From Siphonodentalium dalli (taxonomy: Eukaryota > Mollusca > Scaphopoda > Gadilida > Siphonodentaliidae): 64,000 nt of DNA. Below are positions 23,000-33,022 of this stretch, piece by piece. Every line of letters starts with the position of its first letter. The first letter of the stretch is position 1. Below the pieces are notes generated by a model. It had not been told where the DNA came from, searched no databases, and saw only the letters and a program-made list of their open reading frames with translations. The translations under genes and the position numbers were made by a program. The stretch covers positions 12,541,287 to 12,605,286 of the forward strand of contig CP136061.1 of assembly GCA_032622095.1 (NCBI GenBank), written 5' to 3'.

Positions 23000-24240
23000 A
23001 AATTCAGCAACCGAATCGAATCGGGTGTCTGCTGTCGACATGGAAACCTAATCAAATCGGGACAAGCACAGGATGGCGAAAAATCATAGCTGACTATCGC
23101 TATCATTCTAATTATTGTTCACATATTTTGTCATAAAAGCTGAGATGTTTTCAAATATGAAACGAAGAACCAAGACAAAGTTCACAGTCAAACATTTGGC
23201 GACTGACATCGTTCTCAACTTTATGTTAAACGAAAATCAAAACTATATATCACTTAGTATAACACGTGACATGTACGTCAACTAAGCAGTAAGCACAAAC
23301 CTTGACACCGACTATAAAATGAATAATTACTACTGAAGATACAATACTCGACTACCTGACTACTCAACACACATATAATAGTGTTTATTATATTTTCAGT
23401 AACTTTTTCTGCAAAAATAATAATCGTATCCCCACTCCCGGAAGTGCCACGATGTTATCCTACTCCCAGAGGTTTATCCTACTCCCAGCGATGACGGACT
23501 ATTTATCCCAACCTCGCACGTTCCGAATTATGTAATTCAAAGTGCACGTTTTGGGTTACTCCCCTTACACCAAAATAATTGTCTCAGTTCCAGTGCATTG
23601 TCAGATAACACAAAATACATCACCAAAACACAGACCACCAATGTGTTATCGACATCAAATTCCAGCTCAGTGAATTTGCAGGATCAACACCAACTGGGAA
23701 ACATTTTTGGTTACGCTACACTTCGGAATCCAAAGATCGAAATCGCGATAAACAATTGTTCCCACAAGTGCATTCGCAGCAAGATAATGAAAACAGTGTT
23801 GAGATCCACTTCAGTATCTTCAAGCAGTTCCACTTCAAATTCCACTGATATTCGAGTGCATATTCCAAATGAAAGTGAGCAGTGATATCTCATAGAACTA
23901 GGAACGCTTATCCACACAATGACATTCCAAACAGTTACTAATTTAATCAATAAAGTGTGTTGTTTGTTTGAAAAATTCCTCCGAAAAATCCCCTTTGAAG
24001 TTGGCGGCAATAGGAGAAATCAGTCAATGAAATGACGTCACGTTCCTTATACGGGGTAAAATACTATGGCGCGCGCGGCTATAGTAAAAAATCCTGAATG
24101 AGTGACGTAATCGATTTACCTTATTTGGGTTGTTATCTTATCATTGCGCGTAATTTAATGGAAACATTTAGGTCAATATTCAGAATCGGAACATCTTCTC
24201 AATGCATTTTATTAGAGTTGTGTCGTGACAAACTGTTGTG
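23000..24240. other. HDAC11 intron segment without assigned features
   Basis: No repeat array or exon recognised. A 95-codon plus frame at 23598-23885 (rich in Ser/Thr, e.g. STSVSSSSSTSNSTD) is open on both strands and not convincing. A small imperfect GC-rich patch lies at 24060-24080. Confidence 0.4.
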
Positions 24241-24261
24241 GAAAATATAATAAACACAATA

Positions 24262-24443
24262 GTTAACTGTCATCAGCGACGAACGAAGTTTCTCCTCTCG
24301 TGAGATGCGAGGATTATTTTTCACTCGGCTAACGCCTCGTGAAAAATAATCCTGCGCATCTCACGAGAGGAACGCCCCGAGTGAAAAATAATCCTCGCAT
24401 CTCACGAGAGGAGAAACTTCGTTCGTCGCTGATGACAGTTAAC
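24262..24443. repeat. Large palindrome with 67-bp perfect arms
   Basis: 24262-24328 and 24377-24443 are exact reverse complements, starting GTTAACTGTCATCAGCGACG. The 48-bp spacer contains a further partial copy of the arm (GAAAAATAATCCTGCGCATC). Confidence 0.97.
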
Positions 24444-24932
24444 TTTTGTCTATTTATTAATTTGATAGTCGCCATTGACTATGACTGTATTCCAAGGATT
24501 TCAGGACTGATGTATGCTGTATCATACACAATGGCAGGCATATCAATGAGCATTCCCCAACGTATCAGATGTCTACTTGTAAAAAATGCATTCTGTTTGA
24601 CGGAGGTAACTCTATGAAATAATCATGTGTGTTTTATCCCTGAATTTAATAAAAGATGGCATTACCTGGCTTGCTTGTCGGTCGGAATGAATTTATGTGA
24701 GGGACCATCATAACATGTTATTATAGGTGGATCATTGGATATTAAGTGTGGGGGGATTAAAATGTATTAATATGCAACTAGTATAGTTATGATACAAAAC
24801 ACACCTAATTGGCAAGTTAACACAAACTATATAAAATTATATACTTTATAGAATTTACTGATATCCGCGAATGGCTGAGGAACTGCGGTTGGACATAATC
24901 GCGTAACTAGTCTAGATAAAACTCAAAATTAC

Positions 24933-25043
24933 ATCATACGAAGTGCCAATCCCTGATTCACTGGCAGAGCTTAATGCAGCACCGTTGAGACCTCCGGACG
25001 TGAAAACAAGGTACATTGCGTCAATTGCCCCATCAATTGAGCT
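24933..25043 (-). other. Candidate in-frame cassette exon within HDAC11 intron (unrecognised)
   Basis: A 111-bp open segment (37 codons) lies between the DLDAHQ and GNGHERDF exons. It has an acceptor-like tttatttatag and a donor-like GAT|GTAATT. Being phase 0/0, it could be included without a frameshift. The predicted peptide contains GAIDAMYLVFTSGGLNG and SESGIGTSYD. It is not part of canonical HDAC11, and inclusion would split the metal-binding loop. The plus strand is also open over much of it, so this may be chance or part of an unrelated repeat. Confidence 0.25.
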
Positions 25044-25299
25044 CTATAAATAAACAATTTAGTTGTTTGTCCCCATAAATGGGAAAGAATAGGCCAATTC
25101 AAATATATACGAATTGGAAAACCTAATTCAGTGGGCTATTTGTAAAATTGAGAACATTGAAACCAGATGGTCAGATCCAACCAAAGTTTTTAATTGGAAA
25201 TTAATTGATGTTAGATGACTGTTGGAGCATACAATTTGCAATTCCGAGGCTTTTTTTAGCCAAATCATTTGGGGTAGGACTGTGTACATCTTGGCTTAC

Positions 25300-25482
25300 C
25301 TGATGTGCATCAAGATCTATAATCATCGCCTTGCAGATCTCTGAGTGACGAGAAAATAAATATTTAATAGCCAGCGTGATGTCAGCATATGCACAGAATC
25401 CACCACCCGAGTCTGACGAACAGTGGTGAAAGCCGCCACCAATGTTAACAGCCCATCCTCGCTGAATCGCCAGATCAGCAGC
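25300..25482 (-). CDS. HDAC11: HDAC11 exon, GGGFHHCSS to DLDAHQ
   Basis: A 183-bp exon (61 codons, phase 0/0). It holds AADLAIQRGWAVNIGGG, FHHCSSDSGGGFCAYADI, TLAIKYLF and AMIIDLDAHQ. The two adjacent histidines are the catalytic pair and the Asp and His of DLDAH bind the metal. Acceptor is tttgcag, donor CAG|GTAAGCC. An 89-bp satellite array begins about 52 bp upstream of the acceptor. Confidence 0.97.
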
Positions 25483-25533
25483 CTGCAAATATTGTAAGAA
25501 AATTCAAGAAACCTGGCCAGAAAATATGGTGCC

Positions 25534-27135
25534 TATAACCCATAGAGATCCCCACATAGCATGGAGCAGATGACACTCCATAGTGAATGCTTCCTTCTGT
25601 GTGAGGCTCCCTGTGGGTTACATATAACCCATAGAGATCCCCACATAGCATGGAGCAGATGACACTCCATAGAGAATGCTTCCTTCTGTGTGAGGCTCCC
25701 TGTGGGTTACATATAACCCATAGAGATCCCCACATAGCATGGAGCAGATGACACTCCATAGAGAATGCTTCCTTCTGTGTGAGGCTCCCTGTGGGTTACA
25801 TATAACCCATAGAGATCCCCACATAGCATGGAGCAGACGACACTCCATAGTGAATGCTTCCTTCTGTGTGAGGCTCCCTGTGGGTTACATATAACCCATA
25901 GAGATCCCCACATAGCATGGAGCAGACGACACTCCATAGTGAATGCTTCCATCTGTGTGAGGCTCCCTGTGGGTTACATATAACCCATAGAGATCCCCAC
26001 ATAGCATGGAGCAGATGACACTCCATAGTGAATGCTTCCTTCTGTGTGAGGCTCCCTGTGGGTTACATATAACCCATAGAGATCCCCACATAGCATGGAG
26101 CAGACGACACTCCATAGTGAATGCTTCCATCTGTGTGAGGCTCCCTGTGGGTTACATATAACCCATAGAGATCCCCACATAGCATGGAGCAGACGACACT
26201 CCATAGTGAATGCTTCCTTCTGTGTGAGGCTCCCTGTGGGTTACATATAACCCATAGAGATCCCCACATAGCATGGAGCAGACGACACTCCATAGTGAAT
26301 GCTTCCATCTGTGTGAGGCTCCCTGTGGGTTACATATAACCCATAGAGATCCCCACATAGCATGGAGCAGACGACACTCCATAGTGAATGCTTCCTTCTG
26401 TGTGAGGCTCCCTGTGGGTTACATATAACCCATAGAGATCCCCACATAGCATGGAGCAGACGACACTCCATAGTGAATGCTTCCATCTGTGTGAGGCTCC
26501 CTGTGGGTTACATATAACCCATAGAGATCCCCACATAGCATGGAGCAGACGACACTCCATAGTGAATGCTTCCATCTGTGTGAGGCTCCCTGTGGGTTAC
26601 ATATAACCCATAGAGATCCCCACATAGCATGGAGCAGACGACACTCCATAGTGAATGCTTCCTTCTGTGTGAGGCTCCCTGTGGGTTACATATAACCCAT
26701 AGAGATCCCCACATAGCATGGAGCAGACGACACTCCATAGTGAATGCTTCCATCTGTGTGAGGCTCCCTGTGGGTTACATATAACCCATAGAGATCCCCA
26801 CATAGCATGGAGCAGACAACACTCCATAGTGAATGCTTCCATCTGTGTGAGGCACCCTGTGGGTTACATATAACCCATAGAGATCCCCACATAGCATGGA
26901 GCAGACGATACTACATAGTGAATGCTTCCATCTGTGTGAGGCTCCCTGTGGGTTACATATAACCCATAGAGATCCCCACATAGCATGGAGCAGACGACAC
27001 TCCATAGTGAATGCTTCCATCCGTGTGAGGCTCCCTGTGAGTTACATATAACCCATAGAGATCCCCACATAGCATGGAGCAGACAACACTCCATAGTGAA
27101 TGCTTCCATCTGTGTGAGGCTCCCTGTGGGTTACC
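25534..27135. repeat. 89-bp satellite, about 18 copies
   Basis: Unit contains ACCCATAGAGATCCCCACAT, AGCATGGAGCAGACGACACT and GTGAGGCTCCCTGTGGGTTA. The ends of each unit are inverted to each other (AACCCATAG / CTGTGGGTT). Since 89 is not a multiple of three, the 76-95-residue minus frames are by-products. It begins 52 bp upstream of the HDAC11 acceptor at 25482. Confidence 0.98.
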
Positions 27136-27149
27136 TATAAAACATTCAT

Positions 27150-27690
27150 GAGTTATTTCACTTATATGCAAGTCTGCATATAGTGTGTCTGACATTTGCA
27201 GAGATATGAGGTCCCCAGAGGATGAATTTATTAACACTATCCCAGGCCGAACATGTGCAGAATGAGGTCCCCAGAGGATGAATTTATTAATGCTGCATGT
27301 ATATCACACATGGGCTAGCCTCACCAAATTCATCCTCTGGGGACCTCATTCTGCATGGCATCATCTGCTATGGGAGATGTAGACTCCGATAGATTTAAGT
27401 TCCCTTATGGTTAAAATTTTGGGCACCTTGATTATGCATTGTATCGTCTGCCAATTTGGGGATTTAGAGAAACTAAACTAAAAAAGAAAAAGAAACTTTC
27501 AAAAGCAGTTTCGCCAGAAACTTGTTAATTTGATAATAAAGACACTTTACAGAAAAAATGAGAACTAAGCAGAATGAGGTCCCTGGAAGTGAATTTAGTC
27601 ATGCTAGATAGATGTGCGAGGTAGCGGCACTAAATTCACCATCTGGCGACCTCATTCTGCAAATGTCCAGCGAGATATTTTCAGGCCTGA
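27150..27690. mobile_element. Cluster of GAATGAGGTCC hairpins
   Basis: Copies at 27200-27240 (half), 27256-27354 and 27569-27662, with the typical CAGAGGATGAATTTATTAA arm. It begins with a CAAGTCTGCATATAGTGTGT end, as in related copies. It sits between the 89-bp satellite and a 15-bp satellite. Confidence 0.65.
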
Positions 27691-27704
27691 AGAGACTCAA
27701 TGTC

Positions 27705-28140
27705 TTTGAAGTGGGTTCATGTTAAGTGGGTTCATTTGAAGTGTTTATGTAAAGTGGGTTCATGTAAAGTGGATTAATGTGAAGTGGGTTCATGTGAAGT
27801 GGGTTCATATGAAGTGGGTTCATGTAAAGTGGGTTCATGTAAAGTGGGTTAATGTGAAGTAGGTTAATGAGAAGTGTGTTCATGTGAAGTGGGTTCATTT
27901 GAAGTGTGTTTATGTAAAGTGGGTTCATTTGAAGTGTGTTTATGTAAAGTGGGTTCATTTGAAGTGTGTTTATGTAAAGTGGGTTCATGTGAAGTGGGTT
28001 CATTTGAAGTGTGTTTATGTAAAGTGGGTTCATGTGAAGTGGGTTCATTTGAAGTGTGTTTATGTAAAGTGGGTTCATGTGAAGTGGGTTCATTTGAAGT
28101 GTGTTTATGTAAAGTGGGTTCACGTGAAGTGGGGTTCATG
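27705..28140. repeat. 15-bp array, about 29 copies
   Basis: Unit GTGAAGTGGGTTCAT with variants GTAAAGTGGGTTCAT and TTGAAGTGTGTTTAT. Both strands are open throughout because 15 is divisible by three; these are not genes. Confidence 0.96.
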
Positions 28141-28149
28141 CAAAATAAC

Positions 28150-28660
28150 ATAAAAATCTGTATAACATACTATCATCAATAAGTACTGTAGTACATGATA
28201 AAATAGATTGACTTTCTTATTTTCATTATTAATAACTCTCCAATAAAAAATGAGATTTTGTATGTCAAAACTATTGTTATGTAAACATTACTGTTACAGT
28301 GGAATTACCAATAAAAGTTAAATTACCAAAGTTTCATAAAAACTTGATGGTAAACATTGGAAAAGGTCAAATCGAAAAATATTCTGAAAATCATTACTTA
28401 CTACACGATTACTACATGATTAGTGATGTTTGTTGACAAATTGCTGTAAGAGTTTTATTTACATTAACAATGATTTCAACACACAAAATTTCATTATTGG
28501 AGAACTATCAATAATGAATATAAGAGCAAGGTTGATCTGTTTATTAGGCACCTCTATTGTTTATGGAATTTCCTCATTATGTTCACGGCGAAAATGAAAA
28601 CAATTTACTTTTTCTCAATGGCAATGTTTTTACAGAGTTTTATTTTTTTGGACTGACTGA
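28150..28660. other. AT-rich stretch, nothing recognised
   Basis: Inspected on both strands: only short frames, no array, no inverted ends. Confidence 0.5.
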
Positions 28661-28667
28661 CTGACTC

Positions 28668-28745
28668 CCATACAGAGCCCCTGACACAGCAGAGCAGATG
28701 ACACTCACCAGTACATGCTGCTATTTTTGTGGGGTACTTAATGGG
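28668..28745. repeat. Single foldback copy related to the 89-bp satellite
   Basis: CCCATACAGAGCCCCTGACA, GAGCAGATGACACTCACCAG and TTTGTGGGGTACTTAATGGG. Similar singletons are at 31199-31285 and 17553-17635. Confidence 0.7.
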
Positions 28746-29172
28746 GTTTAAATTAAGAGCTTGGTCTAAATAAGTATTATACATCATTATAATTCAATTT
28801 GAATATTTGTCTCTGAAACACACATTCTGATTGGTCGAGAATTTCTAACTTTAGTTTTTGATTCATCAGCTGCTGGTCGGTTAACAAATTTTGAATGGGG
28901 TACCGCGTCATGACAATGAGCGAAAACATGTCACTGTGAAGCCAGGTGTCACATAATCCACTCAACTGCTCAAAGATGTATACTATAAATACAACAAACG
29001 CACGCTAACAAAATCCATGGGACAGGTAATGTACTGCCTTACATAAATGACTCATCGAACCGGGGTGGCTCCCTTTTGAACTGCATGTCAGTTAGACTTT
29101 AAACACAGTTATAAACTGCAAGACAACAAGACGAATGTGTGGTTAAAAATGCATGTACATGTAATGCCCTAA

Positions 29173-29415
29173 ATAATCAGACTCCTTAACCACAGCAGAA
29201 TTATGGGCAATTTTTCAGGATATAGTCAGAAATATGTTTTTTTGTCATTCATCGGAAAGCTCTCATTAACATTTTTAAAATCATTTTTTCTTAAATTTTT
29301 TAATTATAAAAAATAATATAAAATTTATTGGGACAATGCATTATCTTATATTTGTGAGGCGACCATACAGGGCTTTCGCAAAAATTCAGGAAGCTCCTGT
29401 CATGAAAGGGTTAAC
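29173..29415. mobile_element. Degraded TTAA MITE end
   Basis: Contains half of a palindromic cassette (CAATGCATTATCTTATATTT) followed by TTCGCAAAAATTCAGG and AGCTCCTGTCATGAAAGGG-TTAA, the right terminus of the 61014 subfamily. The left boundary is uncertain. Confidence 0.5.
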
Positions 29416-29479
29416 AACAATATTTTTAAGACATTTTGTTTATATATTAGAGAAAGTCACAAATTCAACATATCCGTGA

Positions 29480-30500
29480 TTTCACATCAAATCGAATCTT
29501 GAACGTTCGCAGGAGCCTACTGAGTACAATGTCAATTTTTGGAGATAATTAACACGGGGCGTCATGTGCCCCACGAGAATAGGTTCGAAATCTGCAGACG
29601 ATCCAGCGCGAAATCGCACGTGTCTCGGCGCCCTTCCGGTCATAAATGTCAGGGTCGGCTCCAAAATTGAATTAAACAGCGACAAAGGTGAGTTAATGCA
29701 GAATATAACACACAATGCATACTCCACAATGATTACTAGTATCGAATCAGTAGCTTTTATGGAGTATTATGCGATAAGATTTGTTTATTTTACAAGTTTA
29801 CAAAAGTCATTATTTCCAAGTGCATTTTCAATGGAATATTCCACCAATTTCCATGAGTGATTAACCGCAATTCTGGAAGCTACGCTTGAGTATACTGTTG
29901 CTCAATGTTAGATACATACATTTCCTAGCTCCCAAACCACAAGTAAGTTTAGTATTATACTTGTATGCCACAAAAAATTAATCTTAAAATGACCCGAAAA
30001 TGTCACAGTTCCCTTCCGGTCAACTGTTAGCATTTGGGTTCGCATCGGTTTGATCATGCCCCAGTTCCGAATCTGCACTTATTTAGTTTTCGCATTATTT
30101 GACCAGTATTTTCGTGCTCGTTTGAGACTTATCACGCATATTTTATTTCCATATTTACTAGTAATGACTAGCACCACATATAACACTATTTATACGGCGA
30201 TATCTTGTTAAATGCACCTTGCTAGGTGACTTCGAAGCACAAACTATTATTTTATTTAAAAGGATGTCGTTTTTATGTGTAAACAATAAGTGGGAATACA
30301 TATACACACCTGGCCTTGATCCGATATGAATCGTGTTGCGTACACGTCGCTAAAATCATAATAGGCCTACTGTCTACATTATATAATGTATCGTCTCAAA
30401 CTTACACAAAGTTTGTTTCTGTTATCTGACCGAATAATGGTTGTTTATGCCTGTTTGGTGGCTTCATATACATGTCCAAGCATACACCATGCATATTGCA
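29480..30500. other. HDAC11 intron segment with a CpG-richer patch
   Basis: At 29560-29690 GC content rises and several CGs occur. The plus strand shows a good donor AAAG|GTGAGT at 29685, and both strands are open for about 80-98 codons. It could be a first exon or promoter of a plus-strand transcript; no product is recognised. Confidence 0.3.
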
Positions 30501-30611
30501 TAGCAGGATTTAAATTCATTTAACTTGACAACGACACTATGTTTACCATACTATGGTATGGGTAAACATAAAAATGTACCAGTCTCAAATAATTGTTTGT
30601 TTTGGCCTTAC

Positions 30612-30706
30612 CAGTACAGTCCCACCGGTCTGATAGCGGAAGGGTCGTAGCACCTTTCTCTGTACGACGAAGTTTGGGAGAAGGGCGACTGGTGGAATCT
30701 CTGTTA
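30612..30706 (-). pseudogene. Partial tandem duplicate of the HDAC11 TEIPP exon
   Basis: This is a copy of the 3' 95 bp of the neighbouring exon, offset by 106 bp, including the donor (CTG|GTAAGG). It lacks the first ~22 bp of the exon and any acceptor. It differs at three positions: two are synonymous in the exon's frame and one changes Ile to Val. Because 106 is not a multiple of three, using this distal donor instead of the proximal one would read the copy in a shifted frame. That shifted frame is open to 30520. A recent duplication is most likely; an assembly artefact is possible. Confidence 0.85.
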
Positions 30707-30717
30707 GGGTTACTTAC

Positions 30718-30834
30718 CAGTACGGTCCCACCGGTCTGATAGCGGAAGGGTCGCAGCACCTTTCTCTGTACGATGAAGTTTGGGAGAAGGGCGACTGGTG
30801 GAATCTCTGTTATCCCGGCAACATTGATGCTCCA
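30718..30834 (-). CDS. HDAC11: HDAC11 exon, TEIPP segment
   Basis: A 117-bp exon, phase 0 at both ends, encoding 39 residues that include ITEIPPVALLPNF, VQRKVLRPF and QTGGTVL. This matches the HDAC11 segment just before the AxxLAxxRGWAxNxGGGFHH block. The acceptor is ttttag at 30840-30835 and the donor is CTG|GTAAGTAA. It is the most upstream HDAC11 exon I could find. Directly downstream lies a partial copy of itself (30612-30706). Confidence 0.95.
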
Positions 30835-30949
30835 CTAAAAATACAAAGAAAATAAAGAGGCAGTATTTTAAAATTCATCCTAAATTCAAATGCATCTATT
30901 ATAACCAAAAGAGTCATAATTTTCTATTAAAATATTGATTTAACCTTTT

Positions 30950-31690
30950 CATGATGGGAGCTGCTCTGGTGCAGCATTAAAGATCCTGTGCCAGTGCATT
31001 CTCTTATATATGCGAGTCTCGCATATATAAGAGAATGAACTGGCTTACAAGATCAAGGCAAATATTGTTAGGCCAATGTACATGTACCGGTATTCTCTTA
31101 TATATGCGAGGCTCCCTATGTGGGAATGCATTGGCCTAATAATTTTTTACAATTTTAATTTTAATTTTTGCTTGTATTCTTTAACAATTTTATAATTTCA
31201 CCCATACAGAGCCCCAGCCAAACATGAGCAGACAACACTCTTATGTATGCTTCTATATATGTGTGGGGCTCCCTGCAGGGTAATGGATGTTTTTTTATTT
31301 TATGTCCTAAAAATTGTAAGAAACATTTATTTTAAAAAAATGATAAACAATTGTTAGGCCAATGCATTCTCTTATATATGCGAGTCGACCATAGGTCGCC
31401 TCGTATATATAAGAGAATGCATTGGCCTAACACTTTTTACCATTTTTTCTTACATTCTTGAACAATTTTATAATTTTTTCTTACATTTTTTAACAATTTT
31501 TATAATATTTTTCTACATTCTTTGACAATTTTATTATTTTTAATATGTGTTAAGCCAATGCATTCTCTTATATATGCGAGGCAACCTATGGACGACTCGC
31601 ATATATAAGAGAATGCATTGGCACAGGGCCGTTCTGTTGGGTAAAGGGTTACTTTGTCAACAAAATTTCAGGAAGTTCCAGTCATGGACT
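30950..31690. mobile_element. Composite of TTAA MITEs with mismatched ends
   Basis: The left end (AACCTTTTCATGATGGGAGC) is of the 61014 type. The right side carries the CGTTCTGTTGGGTAAAGGGTT end of the 61051 type and then a degraded GGAAGTTCCAGTCATGG end. Four palindromic cassettes or partial ones (30990, 31071, 31358, 31554) and a related foldback of a second type (31199-31285) lie inside. The TTAA near 30983 is an unoccupied paralogue of the insertion site used at 61051. Confidence 0.65.
31199..31285. repeat. Single foldback copy related to the 89-bp satellite
   Basis: CACCCATACAGAGCCCCAGC, GAGCAGACAACACTCTTATG and GTGTGGGGCTCCCTGCAGGG, in the order and spacing of the satellite monomer. 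Confidence 0.75.
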
Positions 31691-32922
31691 GATTGAATCT
31701 AACTTCTAGTATTAGAATAATGCCTGAAATTTTAGCATAACTCACTGGTTTAGTCTTGTTGCATTGATTTGTTCTATACCATCGAACGACGTGTATTTAT
31801 CACCCAATCACGCAAATGTACAGAGTCATATTTTACGAATATGAACAATTCTCGATTCGTCTAGCCAATTGATCTTGAAATGTACTTGCAGGCTTATAAT
31901 TTTCACAATTTTCGAAACACAAACTGTGTCAACTTTTATAATTTGAAGATGAGAAGATTATTTGCAACTGAAACTTCCAGCAGTTCGCCAGTGGGCCTTA
32001 CACGTTGCAACATGATCCATCCTCCAACCAACACCATTGTAATTGCATACCCCATTTTGCCCACATAATAATGCCATTGGGGGTCATTGTCACAAGGCTC
32101 CAGTCCAGCTTTTTAAATCGATCACAAATGTAGCCAGCTTTTCTAACTCCAGCCTCTATTAGTCCAGTGCATTTATGGTTTCACCTCAAAATAATTGCAA
32201 CACAAAGTTTCTCAGTGGGAATAAGTACTTTAACCCATCACAAATAATATACTAAAAATCAACAAGAATCAAGAAATGCGAAATTGATGAATTTTGTGAA
32301 ATAATTTGTCAAAATTTGGTAAAATACTCATTTTATAGCTTTTTTAAGGATGTTTATAAAAAACGTCCTTTCACATGTCCTTCCATTTATATAACCATTT
32401 TGTAGAGTGCACAACCCTGATTACAGAACAGAAAACCCTTTCCTGGATACGTTCAGTATTTTTTTAGTCATGTGCCTCCAAAATTTGGAGTTTGTCTAAT
32501 TTCGGAGGCTCAATTTCTCAAAATTAGTTAAAATCCATTTTTCATGGTCTTGTATTTTAAAAAATAAAGAAAACTGAAGGGATTCCTTGTTGTTTTAGTC
32601 ATTTCCTCCTCTCTAGGTTGTGCACAAAATATGATTTCTTTATGCTATGATTGAGAGGACAAAAATATTCTTAAACAAAATGTGTGTTCCACCATTGTAT
32701 GGGCAGCCAAATTTGCCTGTGGTCCAGAACCGGCGTGATGAAATAGCATATTTGATGTCATACAAATCAATAATTATATATCCATATTCCCTGTCTTTCT
32801 CATAATCACTTCAGTATACATCGTTAAACACATTAAAGGAATTTCCCAAATCATGGTGTAGAAAATCAAATTATGGCCCTATGAATCTTTAGAATTGAAT
32901 CATCTAAAAATGTCATTTTGGG

Positions 32923-33022
32923 NNNNNNNNNNNNNNNNNNNNNNNNNNNNNNNNNNNNNNNNNNNNNNNNNNNNNNNNNNNNNNNNNNNNNNNNNNNNNN
33001 NNNNNNNNNNNNNNNNNNNNNN
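32923..33022. other. Assembly gap (100 N)
   Basis: Exactly 100 N, the conventional length for a scaffold gap of unknown size. It falls at the outer end of the left arm of a large inverted repeat (33023-36800), which is a plausible reason for assembly failure. Confidence 0.99.

Larger units (their letters stand above)
12311..30834 (-). other. HDAC11: HDAC11 gene, 3' portion (seven coding exons and introns)
   Basis: Class IV histone deacetylase; the family is a zinc hydrolase acting on acyl-lysine, with strong long-chain defatty-acylase activity in vertebrates. Seven minus-strand exons (30834-30718, 25482-25300, 21390-21294, 20675-20606, 18221-18113, 13508-13334, 12543-12311) join in frame with GT-AG borders into about 327 residues. 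Catalytic landmarks are present: GGGFHHCSSD (active-site His pair), GGGFCAYADI, DLDAHQ plus GNGHERDF (metal-binding Asp/His), NAGTDILEGD (metal-binding Asp) and TSGGYQK (catalytic Tyr). The family is usually about 350 residues, so about 80-100 N-terminal residues are missing. I found no exon for them above 30834; a 100-N gap lies at 32923-33022. The introns are unusually rich in minisatellites. Identification rests on recalled family sequence, not on a search. Confidence 0.96.

Noticed and set aside
23598-23885. 95-codon plus frame
   Set aside because: Ser/Thr-rich with an equally long frame on the other strand, and no recognisable motif.
25475-27237. Eighteen overlapping 76-95-codon minus frames (MECRLLHAMWGSLWVICNPQ)
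   Set aside because: All are translations of the 89-bp satellite cycling through three frames; no coding constraint.
27722-28182. Frames on both strands up to 133 codons
   Set aside because: By-product of a 15-bp repeat, whose length keeps every frame open.
31880-32130. Possible small membrane protein or HDAC11 N-terminal exon
   Set aside because: Two overlapping minus frames (MGYAITMVLVGGWIMLQRV and KCTGLIEAGVRKAGYI) are open briefly, but neither matches HDAC11 or has convincing splice sites.
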